Shown here: positions 36,901 to 48,842 of the stretch, piece by piece
Layout: each line of letters opens with the position of its first letter
How positions within the stretch are numbered: position 1 is the first letter of the stretch
From: Straminergon stramineum
Taxonomy: Eukaryota; Streptophyta; Bryopsida; Hypnales; Calliergonaceae
Direction of reading: 5' to 3'
DNA length: 64,000 nucleotides
Assembly (NCBI GenBank): GCA_963920665.1
Contig: OY987267.1
Span: forward strand, 372,001-436,000
Program-made: the position numbers and the translations under genes
The notes under the pieces: generated by a model
What the model was told of the DNA's origin: nothing
Databases searched by the model: none
What the model saw: the letters and a program-made list of their open reading frames with translations, nothing else

Positions 36901-38496
36901 TACTATGATTGCTTGCACAAAATGAAGCTTCAAAATTTTCATACTTCGGAGTATTAGCTCTCCAAATGGAATGAATCAAATCATTCCACATAGACAAAAA
37001 CATAATCTATAGGAAATAATTTTTTTTAACTCATATCAAGTTTTTGTGGATTTTTTTGAAGCCCATCCTCGCTTGTTTGGGGTTTGTTGTGGTGTATCTT
37101 TTGATTACAAGCACCAATTGAAATAAAGATTATATTTCCAAAAAGCTACCGGGGAATAATGAACTTTTCAATCTTATAAAAGAATTCAAAAATTGAGATC
37201 ATAGGTACTTGTCTAATCCTTTAACAGTTGGCTTGGGAGTTGGGACTTTAGGGCTTAAAAATCATATTGTTTTCAAGTTATTAGATTAAATCATCCCACC
37301 TTCTAATAGAGTAGTAGATGCAAATCACAAATTTTTCAAATGAAAAATTTCAAAGAAAATATGTCATATATATTTATATGATCTAATTTATTACATTAAG
37401 GCAACACAATTGTAAAAATCATAAATCAGATAAATATATGTGCAAACACAGTTGTAGATAAGTACATGTATTCAACTAATGTTTAGACACCTATAAAGAT
37501 TGTTCAATATAAAGATATACTATCAAATGATTCTTATGAATAAAAGAATCTACAAATCTCAAAAATGATGATTATGATAATTAGGTCATTTGACTAATTG
37601 TTTTGTAACAAAACAAAATTCAAAAACAAGGATTGTAGAAAGCCATTATTTTAAGATTAATGATATGTTAACCCCTAAAGTCTCATTGTCCTCTTGAGCC
37701 TTGGAAGACAAAATAGATTTTGGATAGTTTTTTATTGTTTTAGTATATGTCATGATTTTTTTAAACTTTTTATGAAGATAGAAAAACACATTCACTTTTC
37801 AAAGATATAATTTATATTCAATCGATGGCAAGAAAAAAAGAAAATTTCTATTTTGGCTAGTAAAAAGGAAAATCCTACAAATATTTAAAATATGAAATTT
37901 TCAAATTTTATTTCTCAAGGATTGTATTTTTATATAGGAAGCTTAGAATCATTCCATTTGGAGTTGTTATGTGAACATTATGGACAATCTTGTTTTTTAG
38001 CAATGAAAGCTTCTTCTTTGAAAAATATCCTATTTTTCTTTATCATAATTTTAGTCATAAAATCGATGTTTTTGAATTTGAGACCTACAAATGAATTGAA
38101 GCTTGCCAAGTAATTAAAGTTTTGTATCTACTCCAATTTGAAATCTGTAATAATTTCTAAAATTCAAATTTTCATTGCAATTTTGAATTTTTTGTCTATA
38201 ATTATCGAGTATCAATTTTCTAATTTGGAATGGTATGGTAAATTGATTTGCACTTAAATATTCTACACTATGTTATTCACCCATGGGAAAGATTTCAATT
38301 TTTAAAATATATTTTGCATTTGATATGATGTTTTTCACTTTTTATTTCGAAAATTTTCACAAAAAAATTAAATTTTTTATGACTTATAAAAGTCATGTGA
38401 TTACATCGTTGAAAAATGATCATAAAAAAATTCATGAAAATAGTTGTTAAATGGATATATAGAAAGATGGACTTCGAAATAAATAAGAGTATTGTA
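31000..38496. other. AT-rich intergenic DNA
   Basis: No gene is supported over about 7.5 kb. Landmarks are a T/TTTTC-rich low-complexity run at 35190-35256 and a more GC-rich island at 35590-36140. The island holds two overlapping minus-strand frames (36052-35786 and 35789-35592) offset by one frame; I could not recognise either. Confidence 0.6.
35190..35256. repeat. T/C-rich low-complexity tract
   Basis: Repeated TTTTTTC units running into a run of about 22 T. Confidence 0.9.
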
Positions 38497-39332
38497 CCCA
38501 AAGGTCACCTTTGGCAAAAAATAATTAAAAATTTCGAAGCAAAATGATTTTGAAAATGAAGAAGTCACCTTGCCAAACCCCAAGAAAATTAATTGTAAAG
38601 AATGTCAAAATATTAGAAAAGACACAAATATAACTTGATGCCAACACATTTCCAACATATAAATGGAGAGGTTGTTTTATAATGAAATCCATTGTCCATT
38701 ATAAATCTTCAAAGGGTATAGGACAATTTGAAGATGAGAGATTGACCGCTCATTGTCAAAACATTGAAATTGTATTCAACGTAGAAATTCAAACCACATT
38801 TTGGCATGGAAGAATAAGTTTTTTCAAAAAAATTTGATCTAAGAAAAGTTGCAAAATCAATTTAAATGTTATTAAAAAATATTATTTCCAATCTTTCTTT
38901 GAATTTTGTCCATCACTTTTGATTGGAGGCTCTAAATCTCAAATGGATTTTTGGAGATGAAATTTAGATTTATTTCCCAACTTTTCTTAGTTCAAAGGTT
39001 TTTAAAAAATATATTTTACTTTGCCAAAATGAGGCCTAAAAGTCTACATTAAACATGATTCTTGCTTTTGACTAACTAGATATGAGGAGTTGAACTTTTA
39101 CTAATTCTAATGTATATATCCCACATGGGTTGTTTTACCTCCTACCACCCTACTTGTATAAATACATTGTCTCAGTAATATTTCTTCAACTTTGCACAAG
39201 TGACTTTCTAATGTGATAGTGTTTGATGAATGAATTGAATTGAATATTTTTTGTTATAATTTTGAAGTGTTGAAGTACATTTTGAACTTCAATGAATTAT
39301 TTGGTGAAAATGTGCCGAAGGTGACCTTTGGG
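38497..39332. mobile_element. 836-bp TIR element flanked by TA (Tc1/mariner-like, non-autonomous)
   Basis: The ends are CCCAAAGGTCACCTTTGGC (left) and, on the minus strand, CCCAAAGGTCACCTTCGGC (right). Each is directly bordered by the dinucleotide TA (38495-38496 and 39333-39334), as in the Tc1/mariner superfamily. The interior is AT-rich with no transposase-like frame, so it would depend on an enzyme made elsewhere. Each end contains the small palindrome AAGGTCACCTT. Confidence 0.75.
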
Positions 39333-40470
39333 TATGGTAGTTGTAGACCGGACCTTTCAAGGTCAACCACCTATAAACAAACTAGTAGGATCTTTACAAA
39401 TCATCAATCTAGAAGTTGTTATAAGTGTGTGTTGGTTGTAGAATTGTGAATGAAAAATCTTACATTCTTCTCATTAAAATGATGAAATTCCAAACAAAGT
39501 GATGAAAGTTGATATTTTTGAAAAATATTTAGCTATGAATTTCTTTTATTATTTTTGCACTTCATGGCATCTTGGATTATTCAATGACACGCTTTTTGTA
39601 ACAAAAAAAAATTCAAAATAACATTTTTTTTTTCACCATTTTGAGGATGAAAATGTTTAAGAACTTTTCAACAATTACATGCATAGAGTGGTAAAGTACC
39701 ATGGTAATTTCAAATTGATTTGTGTTCAATATCATCTTGGAAGTTGTTGAAAGTGTATAAGAGTCACAAGATCACAAAGGATAATTACAAATAATTATAA
39801 CTTTTGCAATACTTATGAAGATTACAGAAAACAAAGCTTGACATGTCACTTCAACCTATCCAGATATGCAAAAACACATTGTAGTGAATGAAAGGCTTTA
39901 TGTGAGGTCTCCCATGAGACTAATTTTGGTATTTTAATTCCATTTTTTCCTTTTTCCTTTACTAGTTTAGAGGCTAATGTTGCACACTTCTTCTTTAGTT
40001 GTATAGTGCAAAGAAAATTTGGTAGTCAGTAATCCTAGAAGGATGTTGAAGCCCAAAAGTGGTTGATGGATGACTTTCAAGATTACTATAGAAATGATGA
40101 ATGTAACTATTGGTCAATAAATTGGGTCATTTTTGGCAAGGTAACTTGATGATATGTCTCATCCTTATAGGATTAAAGAACCCCTTTATTTCTCCAAACA
40201 ATCATAGCAATCTTTTTTATCTCAACTTCAAAAAATCATTGTATCCAGTAAAAATATATGAAAAGAAGAACCAAATCATATCAATGAATAATGAAGTAAT
40301 AAAAAATAGATAACCTAAAATATTATTTTGATTGGCATAAATTTTTCCCTAGACACTTATATATTGGTTTTCTACTTGCAATGAAGGACCCTTCATTTCC
40401 AAAAAAACAAGTAGCTACACTATGATTGGATCTATCTATACAATATTGACACATTTTTCAAATAAGTTAC
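39333..40470. other. AT-rich intergenic DNA
   Basis: No gene, hairpin or repeat family that I can support. Confidence 0.6.
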
Positions 40471-40874
40471 CTAAGGTAGGAGGTCAAAAAGACAAATATT
40501 CTATTGGTAGCATTACCTCTTTGGTGGAACCTTTTTCAATAGCCGAAATTGGCATTTCCATTCAATTGTCTATGAAGTGCATGGATTCTAAAAGCATCCT
40601 TTAACCTAAAAGTGAATAATGCTTTCTCATTGCACTAGCAATATACAAAAGGTTTACATTTCTAGAGGTGGATACTTGTAGTAACCACTACATGTCAACT
40701 TCAAAAATTCACAACTAATTCGTCAAAGCTTCAAAAATTGTGAAAAGACCTGGATTAGATGCCAATTCCATTTTCTTTCAAGAAAAATTTACCAAAAAAA
40801 TATTTCAAGAAGCCTAACCTCCCCAAAGTAATTATCAGCTCTAAAATTGGTACTTTATGAACCTCCTACCTTAG
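40471..40874. mobile_element. ~404-bp TIR element (CTAAGGTAGGAGG family)
   Basis: Starts CTAAGGTAGGAGGTC and ends with the complement of CTAAGGTAGGAGGTT. The interior carries one copy of the window's core motif (40704-40795). Non-coding; same terminal sequence as the 143-bp element at 15303-15445. Confidence 0.75.
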
Positions 40875-41333
40875 AGTATTTGCACTACATGGCCGGGAAT
40901 AGGAACAATAGTTGAATTTTCAAATGGAGGTCCATGGACCTTATTTTGTTCCAATGACTTTTACTTAGTGCCAAGCTTGCAATCCAAAACTTCATCAAAA
41001 TGGAATTTTCCACACTATAGGAAAAAAGCATAGAAAAAAAATTTACATTAAGAAAAATCATACTAAAGAGGGAAGGTCCAATTTATTTGACATGTATAAC
41101 AATGTTTGAAAAGGTATAACAATTACAAATTTTCCTATTGTAATTCAAGTTGTGGGACCTTCACAAACTTGTTGGCTTTGGGAAGGAGAATGACAGACCC
41201 AAGAATAAAGACCAACCCCTACCATTTGCTAAGTGGGGAGGGTTTTTTAGAATTCAACCCCTTCATTTAATATGCCCTTACCGTCTTGGAAGCAAGTTCC
41301 ATTGCAGATGCTCTTACTCAAACTTCCTCACAG
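40875..41333. other. AT-rich spacer between two TIR elements
   Basis: Nothing further is recognised. Confidence 0.5.
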
Positions 41334-41931
41334 ATAGGTAGTCTGCTCTTATTGTGAGCATCTTTTTCAAACAACGCGGTAGGCCCCTCTGAAATGGACA
41401 ATCAATGGTTTTAAAATGGACTGCCACAAATTTTAGAGTATAATTAAGATTTGTCATGAGATGATTCTTACTTTGCCAATGGATGGAATAAGAGTCAAAG
41501 AGGGTCCATTTCAAAGCCAAGTGAGTCCACTTAATTTTTCGGAATAAAAATTGATTGCCCAATTATCTTCTTACAAATATTAAAAGAATTTAGGGTCCAT
41601 TTAAGTTTAGTAATGGTTGCATTTAAGAACCTCATGTGTTACTTTTTGAATGTTGTAGTGCTTGTTTTTGGTCGAGCCATATCTTTTTTCAGACTGCGTG
41701 TGTGTGGTTTTTGCAAGGCCTATGATCACAAATAGGTGTCTATCACAGAATTCTTTGAAAATTCATAAGTAATTCAAAAATGCTCTGAAAAATATGAAAC
41801 CACTTGGGTTAGATTCCACATCAATTTTTCTTCAAGTGAAAAATAAGGAAAAATAATTCCGTGCATCCAAAAACCATCGAAAAGGCCGACCAGCCCTTAA
41901 GAGTGGTCGCTTTAAGAGCATACTACCTTAG
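41334..41931. mobile_element. ~598-bp TIR element, diverged relative of 40471-40874
   Basis: The left end ATAGGTAGTCTGCTCTTA and the complement of the right end, TAAGGTAGTATGCTCTTAA, match with several differences. The interior carries the core motif at 41755-41845 in the same relative position as in the neighbouring element. Non-coding. Confidence 0.6.
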
Positions 41932-42420
41932 TTCTTGTCAGCTTATTGGTTTCTGTGGACGCAACCCAGAATTTAAAAAAATTTAAAGGCATTTCATTTG
42001 TTCATTTGTTCATTTATTTTTATTTTTTTCTTGAAACACATGGACGATTTCCATTGATGGGGGAAACAATACATAGCAACCAAGGGAACCAGTCCCTGGC
42101 GAAACATCTTTACATTTTCGAGTCCTGAAACACAGCACAAGACTAAGCATATCCACTGTTTTGTTTTGTTTTTATCAGTTTCACTCTTTTCACCTAAAAC
42201 AACACAAAAGAAACACTAACACCGGGAACAACACTCACCAAGCCAAAATGAGGACCACTGCGCACCCCAGCAGAGGGGTGTGAAGCCCCTCAGGCAAAGG
42301 CACCCAGCTTAGGGTGGGTGAGGTTCCAACTAATCTGGTGATGAACTTTGACTCCAAAGAACTTGGTCTGAAGCCAAATGTTGTCGAATCGCTTCAGGAA
42401 GAGGTCGGCTTTGTCAGGAA

Positions 42421-42457
<37 letters not shown>

Positions 42458-42939
42458 TATTTTTAAAATCTAGAAATGCAGCCCTAATCTTGTACTTGAT
42501 ATTTTTGGCCTTCAGTTATCTTCCAACTGTACCAACTGCAAAACCTGTCAAGCAAGCTATTAATTCTGGACAAAAGATTCGGCCTCTCTGGCTGTAAATA
42601 ACCTTTTTGTTTTGCCACTCTATTTGGGAGCCATGATTTGGGGGCCAACTAACTTATAATTAAGCTACTGTAGAGACACTCCCGGTGTGCTGCATATACC
42701 GCATGTCTACCAACGACGGTACGGTTTTCTGTACTAGAAAACTGTATTCGATACATTAAGGTAAAAGGGATACTTTTCAATCACCATCCTTTCCTCTAAG
42801 CTCTTTGGGCCATGAAAACTAATGAAAAATTCAACAAGACCTTCATAAATACACATTGTTCAAATCAACAAATTTGATTAGATATCAATTTCACACATTT
42901 TTAATCAACCATCTCTAGTGCCTTTCTCACGTGCTTTAG
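41932..42939. other. intergenic, with a GC-rich island and an ATT microsatellite
   Basis: 42030-42420 is much more GC-rich than its surroundings. On the minus strand a stretch at about 42417-42295 is open, reading through DLFLKRFDNIWLQTKFFGV, but it is short and unrecognised. An (ATT)n run lies at 42423-42458. Confidence 0.45.
42423..42458. repeat. (ATT)n microsatellite
   Basis: About eleven tandem ATT units. Confidence 0.9.
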
Positions 42940-43525
42940 TTAACCCCTAAACACTCTAACATCCATTTTCTGGATGATGAACAAATTGAAACTCAAATTT
43001 CATTATAATCATTGTTTGGATGAAATTTATCCTAATTTGTGGAGATACTTTATCAAGTTGTTTGCCTTCTCTAATGGTTGAATTTGGTGTATTAGAGTAC
43101 ATATTTTATTTTTCTAAAATTACAAATGTGCAAGTATGTCAAGTGGTTGACCAAGCCAAAATTGCATTGACTCTAGTTCAAAACTAGATTTGCCAAAATG
43201 TGAGGTTATAGATTTTAAGAGTACATAAATTTCAAAAAAATGTCATATGAAGAAAATCTCATTTCAAATCCATTGCAACAAATTTTACTCCAAAAGTGAT
43301 GATATTTTGCTTTTAATCGAATTTAGAAGGGATTTTGAAATTTTCCTTTCAAAATTTAAAAAAAAAAATATTGATGATAACAATGGTGAATCTAACTCTA
43401 TAAATGGAATCTACAACTTCTATTTCTATACCACTTTCAAAATATTCTTCCAAAGAGCACTTTAATATAATGATTTTCTTCAAATCATCAATTTTATAGA
43501 AGTCTATGGACGTTTAGGGTGTAAG
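42940..43525 (+). mobile_element. ~585-bp TIR element, partner copy at 63033-63614
   Basis: Begins TTAACCCCTAAACACTC and ends with the complement of a related sequence (GTTTAGGGTGTAAGG). The whole length aligns with 63033-63614 in the opposite orientation. Shared blocks include ATTTGTGGAGATA, GTCAAGTGGT, CCAAAATG(T)GAGG and CATTTCAAATCCATT. Non-coding. Confidence 0.75.
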
Positions 43526-45434
43526 GTATGGGAGGTAGTTCAACATCCCGTAGTTTTTTCTTAAAATGAAACTTAGAAGAAGGATCTCATGATGAAGATT
43601 AAATGAAGTTGTATAATACAATAGATAGATTATCTCCACATATTAAGATCGAAGAATAATTAATACATTTCAATAAATTTTGAAAATAAAATATTAAAAA
43701 TTCCTTCTGAAATTGACCATTCCTTAAGTATTTTTGATTTTCACTAGACTTTTATTGCTTTGATTTCGAATATAAAAGTTCTAACTGTACTCTCATCTTT
43801 CAATTTTACTTATTTATTCAAGTCATTTATGAAGGATTGGTTTTGGAACTAGAAAAGCTAATAATCTAAAGGATTCTTCCTTCCAATAATATAAAGACAT
43901 CATTCTTAACTTAGTAGTCAATGCAAGGTGACTTTTTAAAGAAGGATTCGGATGTGGCAGTTGCCCTCTGTGAGAAACGCTTCAGTTCAGTTGGCCTTTC
44001 GCTCTCTCAGCCCCTTGGGGGCCAATTTGGGTCTCCTTCACTTGCCCCCCACATGAAAAACGCCGAGCCTCCCAAATTATGCCGGGCCCGCTTCCCTTCC
44101 CGCCAAAGGCAGGAGGAGCCCAGCTGGACATTTGGAGTGGGCCGGCATGCATGCAGACAATGGGACCTTTCCATTCGGTTCATATGGAAGCGGGGAATTC
44201 ATCATTACTATACTACGGAGTATTATTTATGAGGCTCATAAACCGCTCATCTAAGGGCTGGTCCGCCTTTTTCATGAATTTCCTTCGATGGGAATACTGT
44301 ATTTTTAGCTTATTTTTTATACAAAGAGAAATAGGTTCTGATTGTAACACAAGTAGTTTCGTATTTTTGGAAGCAATTTCGAATTACTTATGAATTTTCA
44401 AATAAGATGAGTCACAAGTCCTTATTTATGACCCTAGGTCTTCCAAAAACTATTCACTTGCAACTTTTAGAGAGAAATGGGAAAGGTAAAGAGAATGATT
44501 GGCTCTTGCAATAAATAATTTATTTTTTATCAATCCATTCGATGACTATAGAAAGTCCATTTAAAGACCATCTCACATCCAATGCCCACTCACTTGCAAG
44601 AGTCTCCTACCTTACGTGAAGGTTAGATTTGGCATAGATTATGTCATTTTTGTAAATTGAAAGTACCACATGTCATCTTTTGAATGGTATGAGGTGACAT
44701 GGATCCCCTAAGAATTTGTCATGGAATCCCAATTTTAGCATCTGAGTAATGAATCAAACCTTTATGTACAATAGATATACTAATTTTTTTTCTAGATGGC
44801 AATATTCAACACAATATTACAATGGAAGCCTCTAGTATATATACACAAAAATTAGCAAAGAATATCTTGGACACATTAAGTTTAGTCTCTCCTATATCTT
44901 GGTCAAATATCCGTATATACTCTAATGAATTGTAATTGTTTGCTAGTCCTACTCATTTGCTATATGGTTTTGGCATGAGTGATTTGTGAAAAAGAAAGTT
45001 TGATAAGCTATGACAATGACTTTCAATTAAAATGTAACTCTATAAGGGAATTTAAAGATGAAGAAAAAATATATCTTGATACCAATAATCTAAGTACATA
45101 TTAACAACTATCAACAATGCAAAGGGTTTGTATTATGTAACTTGATTGGACCAGTCTCATGATGTTGGAACATTGTTTTGTTTTGTTTTGTTTTAGTGGA
45201 AGCTTAACTAAATAGTAAAATTTTTCAAATAGACTTACAACTTTTACCCCCTAAAGATCCTCGCATCCCAAAGTGGATGCACCTTGGTCAAACTTGATTG
45301 TTTATTTCAAATTATCCATTTTTGGTTTAGATTTTAAAGTTTAAAGTATAAATTGTTGTTTTTCTTCTAACCTTTGTTTTGGTGTCAAAATCCCAAACTA
45401 TTTTAACATATGTCACAACTAATATAATTTTACA
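43526..45434. other. intergenic DNA with a GC-rich island
   Basis: 43960-44220 is a GC-rich island in AT-rich DNA. The plus frame from 43921 is open for 103 codons but unrecognised. A Stowaway-like TACGGAGTATTAT end is at 44213-44225. A minus-oriented core-motif copy lies at 44336-44402, and an isolated GAGTCTCCTACCTTA end at 44598-44614 lacks a visible left partner. Confidence 0.45.
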
Positions 45435-45620
45435 TAAGATAAGAGCACCCAATGGTGTGAGACTCTACAGAGCACAATCATTTCAAGTTGTAATGTAAGT
45501 AGACAGTAAAGAACTTATTTTTTTGACCTAAAATGATAAGATGTCTACAGTCTAGCTACATTTATGTTCTAGAATGAATTCATGGCCTAGAAAGGGACGC
45601 TATTGGGTGCTCTTACCTTA
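45435..45620. mobile_element. 186-bp MITE
   Basis: The ends are TAAGATAAGAGCACCCAATGG and, on the minus strand, TAAGGTAAGAGCACCCAATAG: about 21 bp with two mismatches. The interior is non-coding. Confidence 0.75.
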
Positions 45621-45911
45621 CATATTGCACTTGATGAAATCACAATGATTTGATCTCTATCTAGAAATCTAAATTTCTATAGAAAAAGTGTTTATTCTTG
45701 GATAAAAAATATCTAAATTTTAACAATCAATTACATAATGGCTAAATTAAGCTTAATGGTGGTGGTTTGACTTCAAGGTCAAATGCCAAGGGTGTTTTGG
45801 TTGCAAAAAATGAAAACATTTATTAGGAAAGTTTTCATACTATTCTTCATGGCTATTTTTTTTGATACATATAGAAGGACCGCAACAAGGACTGACTTGA
45901 CACATCCATGG

Positions 45912-46050
45912 CAAACCATGGACCAATCCTTGTTAGGAACAAGTAGAGGGACAAACCCCCATTTCCATGCAAATAATAGCCATCTCAAACCATGGACCAA
46001 TCCTTGTCAAGAACAAGTGGAGGAACACCCCCCCCCCCTTCCCATGTGAA
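45912..46050 (+). repeat. 74-bp tandem duplication
   Basis: CAAACCATGGACCAATCCTT recurs at 45912 and 45986, and the following bases (GAACAAGTAGAGG / GAACAAGTGGAGG) also match. The second unit runs into an 11-C tract at about 46027. Confidence 0.7.
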
Positions 46051-46143
46051 CAAAGCTCTCATGGCATGGGGAGCCTCCATGCAAGCAATGTCAACATGGA
46101 GAGTTGAACCAAAAATCTCATGGGTTCCATTGGAAGTCCCTAT

Positions 46144-46590
46144 TAAGGTAAAACAACCCATTACGAAACTCTATGAATGAGCCCATTACAATTTTCTTTT
46201 AGTTTTTGAGATTTGGACCACATTCAATGTCTTAGCTAACTGGAATAGAATAATTAGTGACTAGAATAAGAACTTTTAGTTTTTAGTGTTAGTTCATTGT
46301 AGGAAGTGCCTTTTTCAGGTCTTCTGTGTTAGAAAATATTATAACCGCAATAGGCGAGTAAGATGAGTGTTATGGATCAATTTTTGTTGGTTTTGGAGTA
46401 GTCTACAGGCTATGATGGGTTGAACACTTCAAAAAATTCATAACAAATTCATACTTTGTTAAAAAAATAGAGTTTCAAATGCTCTTGCCATTTCTATCGC
46501 TTGACTTTCTCTGGAAAAAAAAGTAGAAAATTTTGAAAATGACAAGAGGGCAAACCCCCCATTTGGTCTGTAATGGGTTGTTTTACCTTA
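46144..46590. mobile_element. ~447-bp TIR element (TAAGGTAAAACAACC ends)
   Basis: The left end TAAGGTAAAACAACCCATTA is perfectly repeated in inverted form at the right end (20 bp). The interior matches 13590-13880 and includes the core motif at 46428-46530. Non-coding. Confidence 0.8.
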
Positions 46591-47590
46591 TCTGGCCATC
46601 ACCCAAGGTAGTTTAAGGTCATTTCGGACAGCTTCATGACTACTTTTACTTCTTGAAGATACGTCAAAATAATGGATTTTTTTGCCCTTTGTATCCTTTG
46701 TTATTTTCACTTATTAGTTTAGAAGTTATTACAATTACAAATTACTATGAAATAAATAGAGATTTTTCACATTGATAGATAATAAATTATTTCATGTCAT
46801 AAAACTATTTCATTCAAATTCAAATACGATTTAAAAGGCTAAATTGAGCTGAAAAAGTGAAGTTTGACCACATGATAATGAAATTGATCTTTGAGGGATT
46901 AAACCAGTAACGAAAGGAACATGATTGAAACAAAAAAGTAAAATAAACTATGCTATTTAGTCAAACTCATTTTGGGAATATAAGTGACAATAAAGTAGAA
47001 GTGAAGTATGTGCTAGTGACACACAAAAGATTGTATATCAACTTGGTGTTTGTGGGGGATAGTAGTCACTCAATGTGTCAAAGCCTTCATTAATAAAATT
47101 GAAGCTGCCAAACACCCTAGTTCATTTTTCTAATAGTTCTTTTGCAAAATCTAGGAATTCAAATATTGATATCAACTTAAATTTTTATGATAAAAAATAT
47201 GCATTCTTGTCAACAATCATATCCATATCCATATATGTATACACATAAGTGTACATGTTCATATCCATATTTTTTTCCCAACAATCAACCTAGTTGGACC
47301 CTTGCCACGCCATTGGATTTTTTTATTTTAAATATTTTAGCCCATTGTCAATCCATTGTCAAAAAATGGATTGACTAGTGTTTTTAAGGGGATAGTTGTA
47401 CTTGCTGACAATTTTACACATTTGAATGCCTTTATGTAAAAGTCATTGTATAATCCTATAAACTCATAGTTTCATCATGAAAAGAATTGAGCAAAAACTT
47501 TCAATTGTTGGCTTCCATGCCTTTTGGCAATTTTGGAAATTAATATCTGTTTTCAATTTGAGCTTAGGGGAAAAAAAATAAAAAAATAGA
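46591..47590. other. AT-rich intergenic DNA
   Basis: No gene or repeat that I can support. Confidence 0.6.
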
Positions 47591-48842
47591 AAGGAGGCAC
47601 TTCAGGACTGGAGGTAGGGGATGGATACCGGTGCCGGTACCAATGAAGAGAATGATCCAAAATTAGTCCCCAAATTTCCAGAGGATCTGGGTTGGACCTG
47701 GAGAAAGGTCCTGTGAAGTCAAGTCCCCTTAGCGGACCCTCCGCCTCCTGGGACGGGAATCCGGGAACCTGGGGAGCCAGGGGAACGTGCCCCCTCTTGT
47801 CGGGAACGCTTCGTGGACATGAGCTGCACGTACACAGCTTCTGGGTTCGTCTCTTTTACCAAGTCTGACCTTCGTCCCTGGCTTCTCCTCCCCCCCTCGA
47901 ATTCAAGATCAGTAGTATTTCAGTTTTTTGCAAGAAATTTGCGTCTATTGTTTCCCTGTTTTGATAAAAAAAAATCATTGGAATCGAAGCTTATCTGATG
48001 GTACAGCACTTGCTGTAAGTTTTTTTCAATCGTAGGAAGCATCCCGGGGAAGCATTGGGGTTGAATGCACTTAGCTTCACAGGATATCTCAAAGCTACAA
48101 GGAATGATTCCTTGAACGGACTTCTGATTTTTCCCGGAGCGAGCGAATGCATGCCTTGATCACTTGCATCGTATGAAGGTTGGGACGTGCATTAAACTTC
48201 CTCATCGACGTGTGCCGACCTCACCGATTGATAGGAATTCTGTATGTCCGGTTTATGAATTGTGTGCATGACAGGGTTGAGCGAGAAATTGCGTACTCGG
48301 TTGCCCTTTGGTGGAAGAGTCGTATGTGGATCCGGCGATCGTTGAGAAAGGAAGTGGTCTTCAATTAGGCAGGGGAAAGATGAGGGTGCCCGATGATGAG
48401 AAGAGCGTCCATTGAGTCCCAGGTGGAACGAGTTTGTCGAATAATCTGGAAACAGTGGTTTTTGATCGTAGGTATGTGGCCTTTCCGCAATATTTTTTGT
48501 AGCAGAGGAGTTTTCTGGACAATTTGGTCAGTGATGTGTATTTTGAACTCCACGCAAACTTGAGGTGTCTGAAGCTTGCAATTCTTCACGGTCCTAGCTG
48601 GTAGCTGTGTAGAGGAGAGGAATCAGGTAGGAGTACTTAGGCGTAGTCAGCTTTGATGTGCATGCCGTTATTCCTTGCAGAGAGAAGTTACCGGATTTAA
48701 CGGTAGAAATCTCAGCAATCATGTGCAGAGCTTCTGCAACGTTTAATAGCTTCAGAAGAACTTGTCTTACAATCGTATAGGTCGGTGAGCAGGATGGAAT
48801 TGATAATCCATAGATTCTTATTCCAGGAGAGCTGCTGCTGCA
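47591..48842 (+). promoter_or_regulatory. GC-rich upstream region / 5' UTR of the ubiquitin-like gene
   Basis: GC content jumps at about 47600 and stays high up to the coding region. It may contain leader exons. The stretch CGTTGTTTTTGCAATGCAG ending at 48886 would be a strong splice acceptor, which would place the called ATG (48843) inside an intron. Confidence 0.4.
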
